The notes below the pieces were generated by a model that saw nothing but the letters and a program-made list of their open reading frames with translations, searched no databases and was not told the DNA's origin. Source: Cyprinodon diabolis (taxonomy: Eukaryota > Chordata > Actinopteri > Cyprinodontiformes > Cyprinodontidae). Taken from it: DNA of 64,000 nt. Below are positions 45,093 through 57,289 of the stretch, one piece after another (the first letter of the stretch is position 1; the number at the start of each line of letters is the position of its first letter). The position numbers and the translations under genes were made by a program. The stretch is taken from contig CM060065.1 in assembly GCA_030533445.1 (NCBI GenBank), positions 6,672,474 through 6,736,473 on the forward strand, given 5' to 3'.

Positions 45093-45335
45093 TGAGTGGG
45101 GGCCTAGTGGTTAGGGCATAGAGCTTGGAATCCTGAGGTTCTGAGTTTGAGCCCCGCTCCCACAGACTGCCACTCTGGGTTTCTGAGCAAGACCCTTAAC
45201 CGCACACTGCTTCCCTGGTGCTGCACAATGACAGCACACTGCTCCCCAAGGGGATGAGTTAAATGCAGAGAGTGTATTTCGTTGCTCTGTACTTGTGACA
45301 ATGTAATAATAATACAAAAATAAATATAAATATAC
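45093..45335 (+). mobile_element. tRNA-derived SINE (copy 3, most complete plus copy)
   Basis: Head GGGGGCCTAGTGGTTAGGGC (A box), then GGTTCTGAGTTTGAGCCCC (B-box region), the body CTGAGCAAGACCCTTAACCG and CTGCTCCCCAAGGGGATGAG, then TTCGTTGCTCTGTACTTGTG and an (AAT)n-like tail. Confidence 0.8.
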
Positions 45336-45436
45336 ATAAGTAATCACATGTCAGGGGCAAAGCCAAGAGGGGGGGAATGGTGCCCAAAGGCAACGTCAGT
45401 CAATCAATAATAATAAAAATTCATATATTATCAACT

Positions 45437-45514
<78 letters not shown>
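45437..45514. repeat. (TA)n microsatellite
   Basis: About 38 uninterrupted TA dinucleotides. It can form a cruciform. The open frame through it is meaningless. Confidence 0.97.
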
Positions 45515-45516
<2 letters not shown>

Positions 45517-46151
45517 GGTTTTTTTAAGTTGTGTTTTTGAATGTGAAATCAACCTTTTAAATGTTATTCACTTTATATGTGTGTAAATGGTAGCTTCACC
45601 TTCTCCTTTCTCTCTCCTCCCCTTACTTTTAACCCTCCCTATTCCCTCCATCCCTCTATTGCCCTAATTCCTTTTATTCTCTCCTCTCCATCCTGGTGTA
45701 ACCTCCTGTCCCCATCTTTACATTGCTAATAATTTAATCTCCTCCTCTGATCTTCCTGCAATTATATTGTCCGACTGAAAATACTTCCTCCTTTTGTGAT
45801 AACAGTAACACAGAGGATCCTCTGCCTTTGACTCACACCAACACACTCATTTTGTGAAACTGAGTATTTTGAGCAGTTTTCCTCTGGTGAACCAGCTAAT
45901 TTTAAAGATTAGCTCAGAGTTTAGCCAACAAATTAGCTTGCAGTTCTTTTCTGATAGTTTCTGTCAAGCTTTTTTATTTAAACTGACTTCAGCTTTTTAC
46001 TCAGTTTCTTGCAGGGTTGAGTTTGGAAGAAACTGGAAGAAAGGTTCCTTTTTTTTATATTTCTTCCAGAAGAAATAAGAAGAAAGTCCTGGCAATAGAT
46101 CATATTTTGGAGAACTGGGATATATTTTATATAATTAATTAAGTGTAAGTA
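45515..46151. other. No feature recognised
   Basis: C/T-rich sequence between (TA)n and the LTR; nothing nameable. Confidence 0.4.
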
Positions 46152-46589
46152 TGTTATAGTTCTCCCCTTTTGGGACTTTGCGGTTTTAGTTTTCAGTTAT
46201 CAGTAATTTTGTTTTGTTGATTTTTGGTTTATTTTCCATTTTGTGTTATATTTGAGCAGTCTTTAGTTACTCTCTGTTGCCCCCTTGTGCCTGTCTCCCC
46301 TAGCTCCCTTCTAGTCACTTCCATCCACACCTGCTCCATATTAGCTGATTACCCCACACTTTGTTCTGTCTCCCATATATACTCTCCCTGTGGAGTTCTA
46401 TAGTACTGGTTCCTTGTTGTTTAGTTGCTTACTCATATATGGCTCCTCTTGTGAGTTTTCTCTGAGGTTAGCTGGTTTTTGGTTTCTCAGTTTTTTTATT
46501 GTTGCATGTTTGCCTCTGTTAACCTCATTAAACCTACAATAACTCATCTCTGCATTTGGGTACTCAAACAACCTCCACCCTCATTGACA
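46152..46589 (+). mobile_element. Solo LTR, same family as 57586-58037
   Basis: Starts TGTTATAGTTCTCC and ends CCCTCATTGACA. It shares with 57586-58037 the ordered blocks TTGCCCYCTTGTG, GCTCCCTTCTAG, CACACCTGCTCC, TCTCCCATATA/TCTCATATAAAC, GTGCTGGTTCCTTGT-like and ATTTGGGTACTCAAA. Flanking 5-mers AAGTA and ATGTA agree at four of five positions, a possible eroded duplication. Confidence 0.7.
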
Positions 46590-47769
46590 ATGTAATACAA
46601 ACGTAGGTCAATGAATAACTATTTGTTACAAAACTTGCAAAGTAACAACCGTGTTTAAACACTGCTTTTCCAGATACAGAACGGCAGCAATATAGAAGCA
46701 AAATACAGTTCCATAGTAATGGGTTAATGATGCATCTTGAAGCGTTTCGATATATTGCGAAACTGTATTGATGCTGTGTTGATACTGTCTCACAGAATAC
46801 TGACACCTGCTGGACATTTAAAGACATTACAGGCAGCTTATTGGACAGACTAAACTGAATCGGTTTGATTACCTAGAATGATATAATTGAAGTTATTGTA
46901 AGTTATTCTATTATAGGAAACTGTGAATGAGGAGGCTTGTGGACTAGGATTTTAAATCATATTTTTAAAACAATAAGTACAGTAAAAACAGTAAAGAAAC
47001 TGAGAGTCAATTTGAAATTAACTTTAATTCAGATAAGTTAAGCGATAACTGAGAGAAAAAAAAATGACACAATGAGAAAATTAAAATAAAAACGCAACAG
47101 CCTATTCCTTTTAGGATGCTCCAAAATTTCTTGATAATTTTAATGATAAACCGCAAAAGAAAATGCATCATGTTGATAGATATGTTGTTTTTTTTAACAC
47201 AGTTTAGTGTGTCAGTCAGTTAGGAAAAACGTCTGTAAAACTTCTGAAAAACTTCTGACTTTCTTGATACAGTGTTTTGCTCTATGGGCTCCACGCATGC
47301 ACCCACGCATGGTGTTGCTGGACCCATCACTAGCATTCAGAAACAGAATACAAGATTTAAGCCTGTGCCACAACAAGACGATTCCTCAACTTGGTGTGAA
47401 TAAGCTTGAGAAAATCTGTTCAACTGGGGCAGACAAAGTACAGGCTATGTGGAGAATTCATTTTCTTTAACTTCTTCTGCTATTCATACCTCCAAACCCT
47501 CCTGGTTTATAGATATTGAAGCCCACCTCAAGGTAGTTACTGGATTTGGGCCTGCTTAACAAAATATTCACCAAAAGAAACAAAACTTTCCAGTATATTT
47601 GACCTTAATCAAGTTTCATCCGGAAGCAGCTGTTTTTTTCCAATCCTGCAAAAAAAAAACTGGAAATTGGGTTAACTGTATCCTTCATCAGCTTATCTGC
47701 TGATAATTCTTCCGTCTTTTAAAGTTTTGCCATATTTTGAAATCAAATGTTGAAATATTTTTGATATTT
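46590..47769. other. No gene recognised
   Basis: 46600-46850 has a CGTTTCGATATATTGCGAAA palindrome-like stretch and a CACCTGCTGGACATT block that remind me of a hAT interior, but no ends are found. The rest is unremarkable. Confidence 0.35.
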
Positions 47770-48306
47770 TCATTAGCAAACAGTTGGGCGACATTCATGC
47801 CTCAGTGTCCAGGCTACCTACGGTACATTCACCCAGAGATGGAAAGAATAGTCACCTGGTGACATGGAGATGAACAGCTGGGTATCGTCTGTATCGCTAT
47901 GGTAACTGATGTTTATAAAGATCTGAGATAGGGTAGCATTAAGATATTGAATAACAGGGACCCTGAGATGAACCCTGGGAAATGCCGCATGGGATGTTTC
48001 TGGTCTCAGATGTAAAGCAAGCTACTAACACTATTTAAACCATGCTGTCCTGGAGCAGAAAGAGCCAGTTTTCCTCATGCTCTGATAAAGTGACCTCTGA
48101 TCAACAATGTCAAACACTGCACTGAGGTCCAGTAATGCCAGCACTGTGGTTTTAACACGCTCTGCATTCAAAGGGATGAAGACCATCTCTGTGCTGTGGT
48201 GAGGAAGGAAGCCCGATATCGAAGCAGCTGATAGGAGGCTCTCTAACTGCTGAAACCTATTTTTGTTTTGGATGGGCCTGTAATTCTGCAGTAGTAGTTT
48301 GTCCAA
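47770..48306 (-). pseudogene. L2-type reverse transcriptase remnant
   Basis: The 91-residue frame at 48306-48031 reads NYRPIQ, then GFLPHHSTEMVFIPL and LALLDLSAVFDIVDQ: RT motif A of CR1/L2 elements, with its catalytic Asp in LDLS. After a frame break the minus strand near 47850-47910 gives ISYHSDTDDTQLFISM, which corresponds to motif C (usually YADDTQL); the double Asp is kept while Tyr-Ala is changed. Sequence between the motifs, including the usual GVPQGS block, is shortened or scrambled. Non-functional. Confidence 0.75.
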
Positions 48307-48407
48307 GCTGCTCTATTTTAACAGCGCTGTGATAATTGTTTTTAAAACCAAACCAAAAGGTTTGAACATCCTTAGCCTGTACTTTTAATTCTCTGTTTTC
48401 CATAAAG

Positions 48408-48595
48408 GAGTGGCGGCCTAACCCCACTCCCACAGACTGCCACTCTGGGTCTCTGAGCAAGACCCTTAACCCCCACACTGCTCCCCGGCGCCCCACAATG
48501 GCAGCACACTGCTCCGCAAGGGGAAGGGAATTAAATGCGGAGAGTTCATTTTGTTGCTCTGTACTTGTGAGAGTGTAATGACAATAAAAACATTG
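48408..48595 (+). mobile_element. SINE lacking most of its head (copy 4)
   Basis: GTGGCGGCCTAACCCC joins a deleted head to the body (GACTGCCACTCTGGGTCTCT, GAGCAAGACCCTTAACCCCC) and tail (TTGTTGCTCTGTACTTGTGA, AATGACAATAAAAA). Confidence 0.75.
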
Positions 48596-50052
48596 GGAAA
48601 AAATAATTTGTAATAGCTACAAATAAGAACAGTTATAATCAAACTGAAAGCGTCTCTGATAGGATGGACTGATATTTTTTTTTACTTCCTATTCTTCAGC
48701 AATGCTAAGAGCTAAAAACTGGAATACATCAACAACGGAAACATATCTGAGTTTATGACGCCATATTATCAAAATATGACACTGATTGTTTGGGTCATTT
48801 ATGAATCTCTAACTTGTTAAACTGAGCTGCTTCACTACAGTTTAAAGTTATTTTTTCCCCTTTTATTAATTAATCCCCTTTTTTTTATTTCTTTCCAGCT
48901 GCTCAAATCATTTGAAATAGTTGTTTTTGTTTTATGTTTGCTGTGTAATAATTGGAAATGCACATGAACAAACTGAAGGAAAAGACAATTTTTACTCTGG
49001 TTTTTTTTTTTCAATTTAAAAATTGCATGCGGTTCTCATAGTAATGCAAAAATCAGATGTTTTAAAAAAGCTACACAAGACATCTTAAAGTCAACATTTC
49101 TGCTGTTCCAGTCTCTGTAATTTCCAGAGAGGAAGAGGATGTTTGGTCTTGGGTCTTATGTCTGCTGTCTAAGGAACTATAAATACACACATAGACACTT
49201 CCAGGTGAAAGAACAGGGCAATGCAAACACACAAACACTGCTAGCCAGACAGAAAGCACAAGAGTGTGAGGGAAGGAGGCAGAACAGCCAAATAAAAATC
49301 TATTGAGCTTAACAATAGTGTTATAAAAACGTACAGAGGTAGTGTTTAACAATGTGATAGGAAGAGATGGGGGTAAGCACCTCTGGGAACGACGAGGCTT
49401 GGCTTGGCATCAAAGCCCTACCAAGAACACACCATTGTCCTTAAATTCACACTATTGTCTCCTTTAAACATGCAAAAAAAGCTCCATATATCTAAAATGA
49501 TGATGTGGGGCTTAAATCATTTTTTGGGGGGGAAACAGCGGATTATGAGTCAAACACTGTGCTGTAGGACACGAAGACAAGAGCGGATACTGGACACAGT
49601 CTGTGTAAAATAAGTCGAGTTAAATGTCAGCAGAGCTAGTGTAAACGAGGGAGAGATCAGTGTTTTACTTGGCTTCTGTTGGCTTCATTCAGACATTCCC
49701 ATAACACTGAGTTTGAGCCACAGTACACGTCTAATAATCAGACAGGACTGCACACATCGAAATTAAAAGGCATGGAAGAAACATCGTCACGCTATATCGC
49801 TCACTGAAAAAGACCAAAAATGATTTGATCATGATAAAATTAGCTTATATCCAACAAGAATCCATCCTCATAGTATTTAGACGGTCCTTATGGAGCCTAA
49901 ATTGAAATACAGCATCAGGTGCGATGAGCTGACATAAAGAGATCTAGAGCCATCTGCTGGCGGTACCAAAGAACTACCAGAAAGCCAGATGGCGACAGTG
50001 GAGGCTGCTACTTAATAGAGCCAGGGAATGGTGTGCAGTATAATGTGACACC
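48596..50052. other. No gene recognised
   Basis: About 1.5 kb; nothing supportable. Confidence 0.4.
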
Positions 50053-50085
<33 letters not shown>

Positions 50086-50088
50086 GAG
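50053..50088. repeat. (CTGT)n microsatellite
   Basis: About nine tandem CTGT/TCTG units. Confidence 0.95.
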
Positions 50089-50668
50089 ATGCTAACTGCC
50101 TTAGTCACAATAAGCAACATCCTTGTTTACCTGCTACTCACATGCCCAGTGTTGTACCTCCATCATTGTAAGTGAACACAAAGGGCTTTATTTAAAAAAG
50201 CAAAATTAGCAAAAACAAATAAATAAATACACAATGAAACAAATAATATGCAAGCAGGATGCAATCTTTCAGAGAAAAACTTTGCAACCAGAGTGAGTTA
50301 CTGGCATCTAAATAAAAAGTCAAATTACATGTCTATATACCCATAAAAACAGCAGAGTCTACTATTTGTAGGTTCTGTAGCTACAAATGTCCCTTTACCA
50401 GGTGTGACTCTAGAGCCAGTGTTCAGATCAGCATACCTATAGTCAATATATGCATGCGCAAGACGTCAGATTTGCATGTATCCCTTTAGTTTTGTACAAA
50501 AAACAGACCTTAATCTACCTCAATGGGCGTTTATCCCTTTAGTCATGTACAAAAACCAACAATTTAAGGTCAGATCTCCATACGCTTCAAAAAACACCAA
50601 AAAGTAAGTCATTTAATCGTTTTTTTGTACATGGCTACAAAAAAACCTTACATGCTCGTTGGGGTAGT
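50089..50668. other. No feature recognised
   Basis: AT-rich sequence up to the TTAA element; nothing nameable. Confidence 0.4.
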
Positions 50669-51092
50669 TTACAGTCGTAGGGAAATCATAAATATATAAA
50701 TGTACTCTTTATCAGACGAAAACACCAAAAGTTAGAAAATGTCTATTTAAAAAAAAATTCCTGTACTAAAATCTGTTGGGGGGGTGGGTTTTCGTTATCT
50801 TATGCAGGCCAGTTAGTTATACGTCAGCCTGTACACCTAAATTCGGCCAATCGTATATCAACTGTCATCTGTCAATCAGATTTTATCAGTCGTAGCATCT
50901 TGATTCATATGTGTCAGGTTGAAATAAGAATTATTGAGTTCCGTCCCAGTGTTCACGGGGATGGACGTCTGTGTCTTCGACAGGCGTAGAGCTAACAGAA
51001 CTGGCAGCGTTGTGAGGCAAGGGCTCAAACATGTAAATTCGGGAGAATTCAGAACTGCAACCGTTGAAACCGCCGTTTCCCTACGACTTTAA
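50669..51092 (-). mobile_element. TTAA-type DNA element, copy 2 (internally deleted)
   Basis: Element 50673-51088 (416 bp) with ends AGTCGTAGGGAAA / TTTCCCTACGACT. The right side has TTAA, the left TTAC. Sequence follows copy 1 through GGGCTCAAACATGTA, then jumps to the last ~60 bp (TTCGGGAGAATTCAGAA...), so most of the coding part is gone. Confidence 0.8.
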
Positions 51093-51542
51093 AGTTGTAA
51101 ATAAGGGATAAGCTAAAAGGTTAAACTAAAGGGTATTGTTTATCGGGTATTGTTTATGATGGTCTGACCAGGTATGCTCATCTGACAGAACACCAGATGA
51201 CCAGAATCCAGTAGTGCAAGATTAAAAATGGCAAGTAAGAGACTTTAAAGACGTGTTTCCACTGACATTTTTCTTTAGTACATTCTAACGATGCATTAAA
51301 AGAGCTTTATTGAACCAAAAAAATAAAATCTGACTGGATTTCCCAGAAAAAAATGTTTTCAGCTCATTTGAGGTTGTTTTTGACCTTTCAGAAAAAGACT
51401 ACATTGCACTATAGAAGAGATGAAACTCTAGTTTTGGATTAAGCTTTGATGTAGCTAACATTTACTTTACATGCTTGGTCAGCTATTCTCCTGCTGGCCT
51501 AAGACAATAATGTGAGTCATTCAGGTCGTAGTCATTCCAAAA
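51093..51542. other. No feature recognised
   Basis: Spacer between two TTAA-element copies; nothing nameable. Confidence 0.4.
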
Positions 51543-52404
51543 AAGTTGGGAAATCATATTTAAATGTCAAATCATTCTGGCTTAAACATGTATATAAATA
51601 CACTCTTTATCAGAAGATATTGTCCCAAAACTTAGAGAATTTCTGTTTAAAAAAAAAATCCAGTCTTAAAATCGGTGGGGGTTTTTTATTTCTAATGCTA
51701 TCCAATTATTTATACGTCAGCCTGAACACCTTAATTCGGCCAATCAGAAATCGATTGTCATCTGTCAATCAAATTGCTTTGGTCATACCATCTTGATTCA
51801 TATTTCGCAGCTAATATACGCAATGGTTGAAATAAGAAATAAGAATAATTTCCTTTCCCATGGAGTTCGGTCCCAGTGTTCACGGGGATGGACGTCTGTG
51901 TCTTCGGCAGCCATAGAGCTAACAGAACTGGCAGCGTTGCGAGGCAAGGGCTCAAACATGTACGGCTGTAAGCCTTCTACACCAAACCAGGCTTCTGCTG
52001 CCCTGGCGTTCTCTTCCACAACATCTTCATCCCGCTTTCCTCCTCTAAATAAAAAATGTATGACGGAGGAGACTCATCCACGACCTCCAACATTAAACTC
52101 CTCCTCTTGCATGTTTCCTCTGTCCATAGCGTTCCTTGACAGTGTTGTTTCTAAGTCACCAATTCAGTGCTACTTTGTCCCAATGGAATTTCCTGTTGGG
52201 ACCAAGTAGCACAAAGCTGCTAACTGGTTAGCAAGATGCTTCCGACAAACCGGCCAAAATCAAACATGTTTGCGAACCTTCCACCACAACAATCTCGCCC
52301 CCTTGATAAACGACCAATCACATTCACTTTATTCACTCGTATAAAGTCGGGCACCACTTGGGAGAATTCGGAAATGCGGTTGGAACAGCTGTTTCCCTAC
52401 GATT
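51543..52404 (-). mobile_element. TTAA-type DNA element, copy 3
   Basis: Aligns with copy 1 along nearly all its length (for example GTTCACGGGGATGGACGTCT, ATGTTTCCTCTGTCCATAGC, TTAGCAAGATGCTTC). The minus frame carries ARAAEAWFGVEGLQPYMFEP (about 52000-51940) without the stop seen in copy 1. Both terminal repeats are eroded (AGTTGGGAAATC; TTTCCCTACGAT) and a clean TTAA pair is not visible. Confidence 0.75.
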
Positions 52405-52454
52405 TCAAAAATCTATTGGACTTTGTTTCTAGTAGATTGTTTCCACCTTGAAGC

Positions 52455-52640
52455 CAAACGACCCCTATTCCAAAGGGGTGGACCCATTCATCCATTTCCG
52501 TTTTCTGAGCAAAAATTAGGCTTTGTTGGGCTACTGTATAAATCCCGGAACTCAACGCTAGTTTAAAGACATTGAAAAATGTCTTAAAACTTGGAAACAA
52601 AGTCCAGTGAACTGTTTTTTTTTTACTTTTTTGGTACGAC
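52455..52640 (+). mobile_element. Penelope-like 3' UTR fragment
   Basis: Matches the minus-strand 3' UTR at 34336-34660: AGGCTTTGTTGGGCTACTGT, CCGGAACTCAACGCTAG-like, ACTTGGAAACAAAGTCCAGT. Confidence 0.55.
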
Positions 52641-54244
52641 ATTAATGTCACAAAATCCTTTCCATAACTTTAACCAAAGCCATTGGGTCCAAAATGTGTC
52701 TTCCTGGCTGATGTCTTTAGATGCTGCCTTAGTATTTCCTCATATTTTTGTCCTTTGTGCCTCAGTCCTCCTGGCAGCCATCAGCCACAACATAATGCTG
52801 CTACCTTTTACCTCCCACTTTTCACCGGGTCAACTCAGCATACAGAGAGAAGAGCTCAAAGGCAAAAAACAGGTCCTACAATCTTTGAAATATGATTGTA
52901 ATTAACAATCTACCCCATTGTCACTTCTGTGATCCTTCACCTGAATTATCATTATCAATTTTGCAGAACTGAGCTTGGAACTCAAACAAAATTGATAATT
53001 ACACAAATATCCCCTTCATAAAGAGACAAAGGCCATAAATATGACACACACATATTTCCTCTCTGCTTGCTGGTGAACTATTCAGTGTTCACAACATACT
53101 TACCAAGACTCATGAGGTGTTGTCACACAAGCTTCAATATCACCAGCAATAAAGCTCAGATTTATGGTAAATGTTTTTATTGCTTTACCTCTATCTGTGC
53201 CCTGCTTCAAAATTAATTATTGATTAATCACTCCGTCTTTTAAGCAAAGAAATGCAGACCAGCAATTTCTAACTATCTCAAAAAATGATTACGGCCCAAA
53301 TCATATAAGTCTGGTTCATTCATTACTGCTGTATTGACAGGGACCAAGCTGCTAATCACCGAAACCAAGGAAATAAAAGCTGTCACTATTTCTGTTGATC
53401 TTGCTGAACCAGATATACAGAGTAGGGTATAAGTTAATGAATTGATCAGATCACATGGCAGGAGAGGCAAAACTAACCATGCACATGGCGGTGCATATGC
53501 ATAATCATCAGTTTGCTTTGGTCTTAGGTCTACAGCGCTGAAACGCCAGGACCAAGATGGCGGGCGGGTGGGCGGGTGCACGTCTACGCAGTGAAACGGC
53601 AGTGCAAGCTGCCAGCAGTAAAAGGTCAAGGCAAAGTTTAGATGGCGGGGTACTGGGGGCCTTAAGATATTCACAGCCAGGATTTTAGCCCAGAACATAA
53701 TGAGATGGAGCTGGTAAATATTTGCTGATGGCCTGAAAAATTCCACTCATGCTGAGAAGCTATTTTGAATACAAAAGATGTCAGGGGAGGATGATAAGTG
53801 AGGATGGGGGAGGGGATGAGGGGGTCACCTGATAGCTAATTAGTACATTTGCCCAAATAATTAGAATGAGCACTCATGGCTGTTATCACACAGGAGAGCG
53901 GTGTGTATAGCATTCTGAACGGGAGAATCTGCATTTCATAGCTGTTGATAATCCCGCCCTCGGGGGCCTTTAATGGACATATTTACCTTTGCTGCATCTT
54001 GGTTATTTGTAATTAAGATTGGCATGTTGAAGCAACCAATGAGAGGATAGTTTATAAGTAGTAGGCTCCTCCAACAGGAATTTCAAAAATTCCTTACATT
54101 GATGAAGGGGAGAGACGGACATTCTTTGGATGCTTAGAAAACAGTTAATTTGAATATAGAAATAACCCTCTCTAGAGCTTGAAGAGCTCTGTGATTGGCT
54201 GCCCTCTGGAACCAGTACAGGAAGAGGGAAACAAAAGGATCTTA
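52641..54244. other. No gene recognised
   Basis: About 1.6 kb of mostly unique-looking sequence. 53820-54050 has several ATTA/TAATTA homeodomain-like cores (GCTAATTAGTAC, AATAATTAGAATG, GTAATTAAG) and could be a regulatory element, but this is a composition-based guess. The 157-codon frame at 53273-53746 (-) has no domain. Confidence 0.35.
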
Positions 54245-54722
54245 ACTAAATGAACATCTCTGTTGGATAATATCTCCCACCTCATGCATGAAGCTGGTGC
54301 TGAACTGGACAGCTCCTTCAGTGACAGACTGCTGCACCCTAAATGCACCAGGGAGCGTTATCACAGATCCTTCCTCCCAGCAGCTGGAAGACTCTAGAAC
54401 CACCACTGTTCCCAACAATCTCAATAAGCTGTTACATTCATGCTGATTTTTGCAGTTTCTACCTTAGTCAGTTAAATAACATGCTGCTATTTTTTAAATA
54501 TCCATTACTGTAAAAATATCCATAGCTGTATATTGGTTATTTATTCACCAGGTGCACAGTTTTATATTGGTAAAACACTTTACAGTACAGTATTTTATTC
54601 TTTATTTCGTAATGCTTCACTATTATGTTACTCTTATACACTTGTTTGGTGTGGGGTTTGAATTGCATAAAAAGTCATCTTCATTATGTACGTGAAGATA
54701 AATTTTCATTATATACCTGGCA
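54245..54722 (+). mobile_element. Rex-like LINE 3' end
   Basis: Near 54265-54400 one frame reads HLMHEAGAELDSSFSDRLLH, then RERYHRSFLPAAGRL, a conserved C-terminal stretch (CTRERYRKSF.PAA in the family as I recall it). A 3' UTR follows, ending near GATAAATTTTCATTATATAC. Confidence 0.55.
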
Positions 54723-54848
54723 AAGATTTGGTAATAGAATGAGGGTGATGTCCTTTATAAACAATTGAAATATTTTGATAAGGCTGCGGCCATGGATGTC
54801 TCCTTATCTGCAAACATGTTTGTACTAATGATGTGATGATGTAATGAT

Positions 54849-55077
54849 TCAGTTCGATTCAGTTTATTTATAGCTCCAATTCACAACACATGTCATCTCA
54901 AGTCCCTTTCCAGTTCTCAAGATCATCCAGTCAAATTGATTCAAAGTTTTCTATCTAAGGAAAACCAGACGATTGCATCGACTTCACTTGAATGCAATCC
55001 CTCACACTAAGCATGCTTCTAGCGACAGTGGAGAGGAAAAACTCCCTGTTAACAGGAAGAAACCTTCGGCAGAAATG
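54849..55077 (-). mobile_element. L2 LINE 3' UTR piece (copy g)
   Basis: Starts with the reversed tail (GATTCAGTTTATTTATAGCT) and runs to AAACCTTCGGCAGAA. 5' part missing. Lies head-to-head with the plus-strand copy at 55212. Confidence 0.85.
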
Positions 55078-55211
55078 ATGTGGCAGACTGGAGTTTTATA
55101 AAATGCTTTTTTAACTGTGAATCAGGGTCACTTCAATAAGAAGCAAGCCCTGTTGGTAAGCAGCTACCTTCTGTAACTCTAAGCTACTTATTACCTTAAT
55201 ATAGTAGCTTC

Positions 55212-55722
55212 ACTACTTCTGTTCCTGTTTGGCTGTGACTCCATCCTGGAGAGAAATATCAGCTGTGCTGCTGCCATCAACACCTTTGTTTATAGATATT
55301 CGAGATCAGCCTGTTTTTCAGTGTAGTCCTGTTTCTCCGACTGTGACTGGCTGGATGTGTTCTCTTCATCCTCTACATGGGAGCTGGCTCGGAGCTCGTC
55401 TGCCTGGCTGTGTGTTTCCTGCCTTTTACAGCTGCTTTTTGTATCTCTGCTTCTGTTTCCTTGAACCCCAGTCGGTCTCAGCAGATGGCCGCTTACACTG
55501 AGCCTGGTTCTGCTGGAGGTTTCTTCCTGTTAAAAGGGAGTTTTTCCTCTCCACTGTCGCTACAAGCATGCTTAGTGTGAGGAATTGCCTTTGAGTCAAT
55601 GAGTTGGTGCAATCAACTGATTTTCCTTAGATAGAAACCTTTGAATCAATGAATGTTGAATTGTAAAGTGCCTTGAGATGTTGTGAATTGGCACTATATG
55701 AATAAACTGAATTGAATTGAAC
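55212..55722 (+). mobile_element. L2 LINE 3' UTR (copy h)
   Basis: From TTCTGTTCCTGTTTGGCTGT through CCCCAGTCGGTCTCAGCAGA to TATGAATAAACTGAATTGAA. Its open frames (55229-55501, 55377-55580) are translations of UTR and recur in other copies. Confidence 0.88.
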
Positions 55723-57285
55723 ATAATAATTTCAGCTTTTTTTTGTTTTTTTATATTGTTTTCAAATCAGCATCTATCATAAAGCCTTCTTCAACAGGCA
55801 TACACTGCCTGCTTTAACTGAACCACAAAAGTTATTACTGCTGGTACAGTTTCTCTCAGCCTCTTTTCGCTCCTCCTGGCTCATTGTGTGTAAAAAGTTT
55901 CTCAAGGTCTTTTTGAATTCTGTATCTAAGTCATGAAGCACAGATGGTTCTACCTAGACTTATCTTTTCAAGACTGGAGCTAAAGCGGAGGAGGAGCAGG
56001 ACAGAGGAAGTCTACATAACTGAAATGGAAATCTGAATTGGAGGCAAGGATACAGATCAAAATGTAATCCTGCTTATGGCTCAGTCAAGCTAAGACGAGA
56101 GAGAGAAACCCATGAAAGAGAGAGAGAGGGAGCAGAGGAGATTATGTGATAATGTGATACCTTAGCATATCTTTACAATTAGTCCCCTACAGGCTCAACA
56201 CGCACCACAATCACATTGAACAACTTGTATAACAGGGTCAAGGAAAAGATGATTTAAGCCACTACTATATTTATGTACAGGGCCTGTACAGCTTGCTGCA
56301 ATTTGTCTCTGTCTCTCTGAATTTCTGCAACATCTGGCACCCTGAGATTTAGGTTAGACAGGTAATTAGTGGCACATATTTGTCCTAAAGACAGGTGTAT
56401 TTTCATTTAAGAAGCACTTCATCACGTCTCCAGATGAGAGCCTTTTTCTTTTTTTTGTGACACGCCCTCTGAAGGATGAGCCCAGAGGGGCCAGGCAAGA
56501 TAAACACAAACCAGTCTCAGCCTTTCTTTGTGCTTTTTAAAATCAAAATCATAATCAGAAAAAAAATAATAATCTACAGGGAAAAGTTTCTGCGTTTCCG
56601 TCAAGACCTGTCCCCCCCTCCCCCCACGGTCTGGCAAAGCCCTTATTTCATTACACAACCCTTGCATGTTTGTGACGTTTGGCACCGACTAACTGAGAAT
56701 GTTTTTTGCTTATGAATGAGGAATTACTCTATGTTAACAACTTAACACAAGGATTAAATATCTAATATCAATGTCATCGGAAAGGAAAACATTCCTCTCT
56801 GGATCTAACCTCAAATCATCACTTTTTTATTTCATTCAAAAACATAAATGATGTACTTCCTCCCACAGTGTTGAAGTCTTAATGTAAATATACCCTAAAA
56901 GGATTTTCTGGTGCGTATTTTTATTTTTTTTTTTAGTCGCTCCTGTCTCGGTGATTATTGCGTCTCAGCAGCCCGATTCGCTCCCATGATGAGCCCATTC
57001 TCTGCTCTTTAACTTTCCTTCTCCCTCTATTCCAGATGAAGCTGCGTAGTCTTTTAAAATGGAAATCCACTTCATCATGGTCACTTGGTTCATAGTTCTA
57101 ATAAATCAAGGGCTGTCCACCATTGCTGTGGAAAACAAACTGCCCACTGGATGGATCTCCTCAGCTGCTGGGGGTCACGTTCACAGACACACGGTTATTC
57201 ATGGGGGAGGAAAGAAAAAAACAACAGGACACAAATAGGATGTACAAAAACAGCGTTCTAACTGGACCACCATAAGAAGTAGCTT
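55723..57285. other. No gene recognised
   Basis: About 1.56 kb, with a GAGAGAGA-rich patch near 56097-56135. Nothing supportable. Confidence 0.4.
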
Positions 57286-57289
57286 CGTT

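Noticed and set aside
45093..45170. tRNA gene
   Set aside because: A- and B-box-like sequences exist but there is no cloverleaf, and the unit continues into a SINE body repeated elsewhere.
45377..45586. Frame with a long Tyr-Ile run
   Set aside because: Translation of (TA)n.
46600..46850. hAT element interior
   Set aside because: Resembles one by recall, but no terminal repeats or duplication found.
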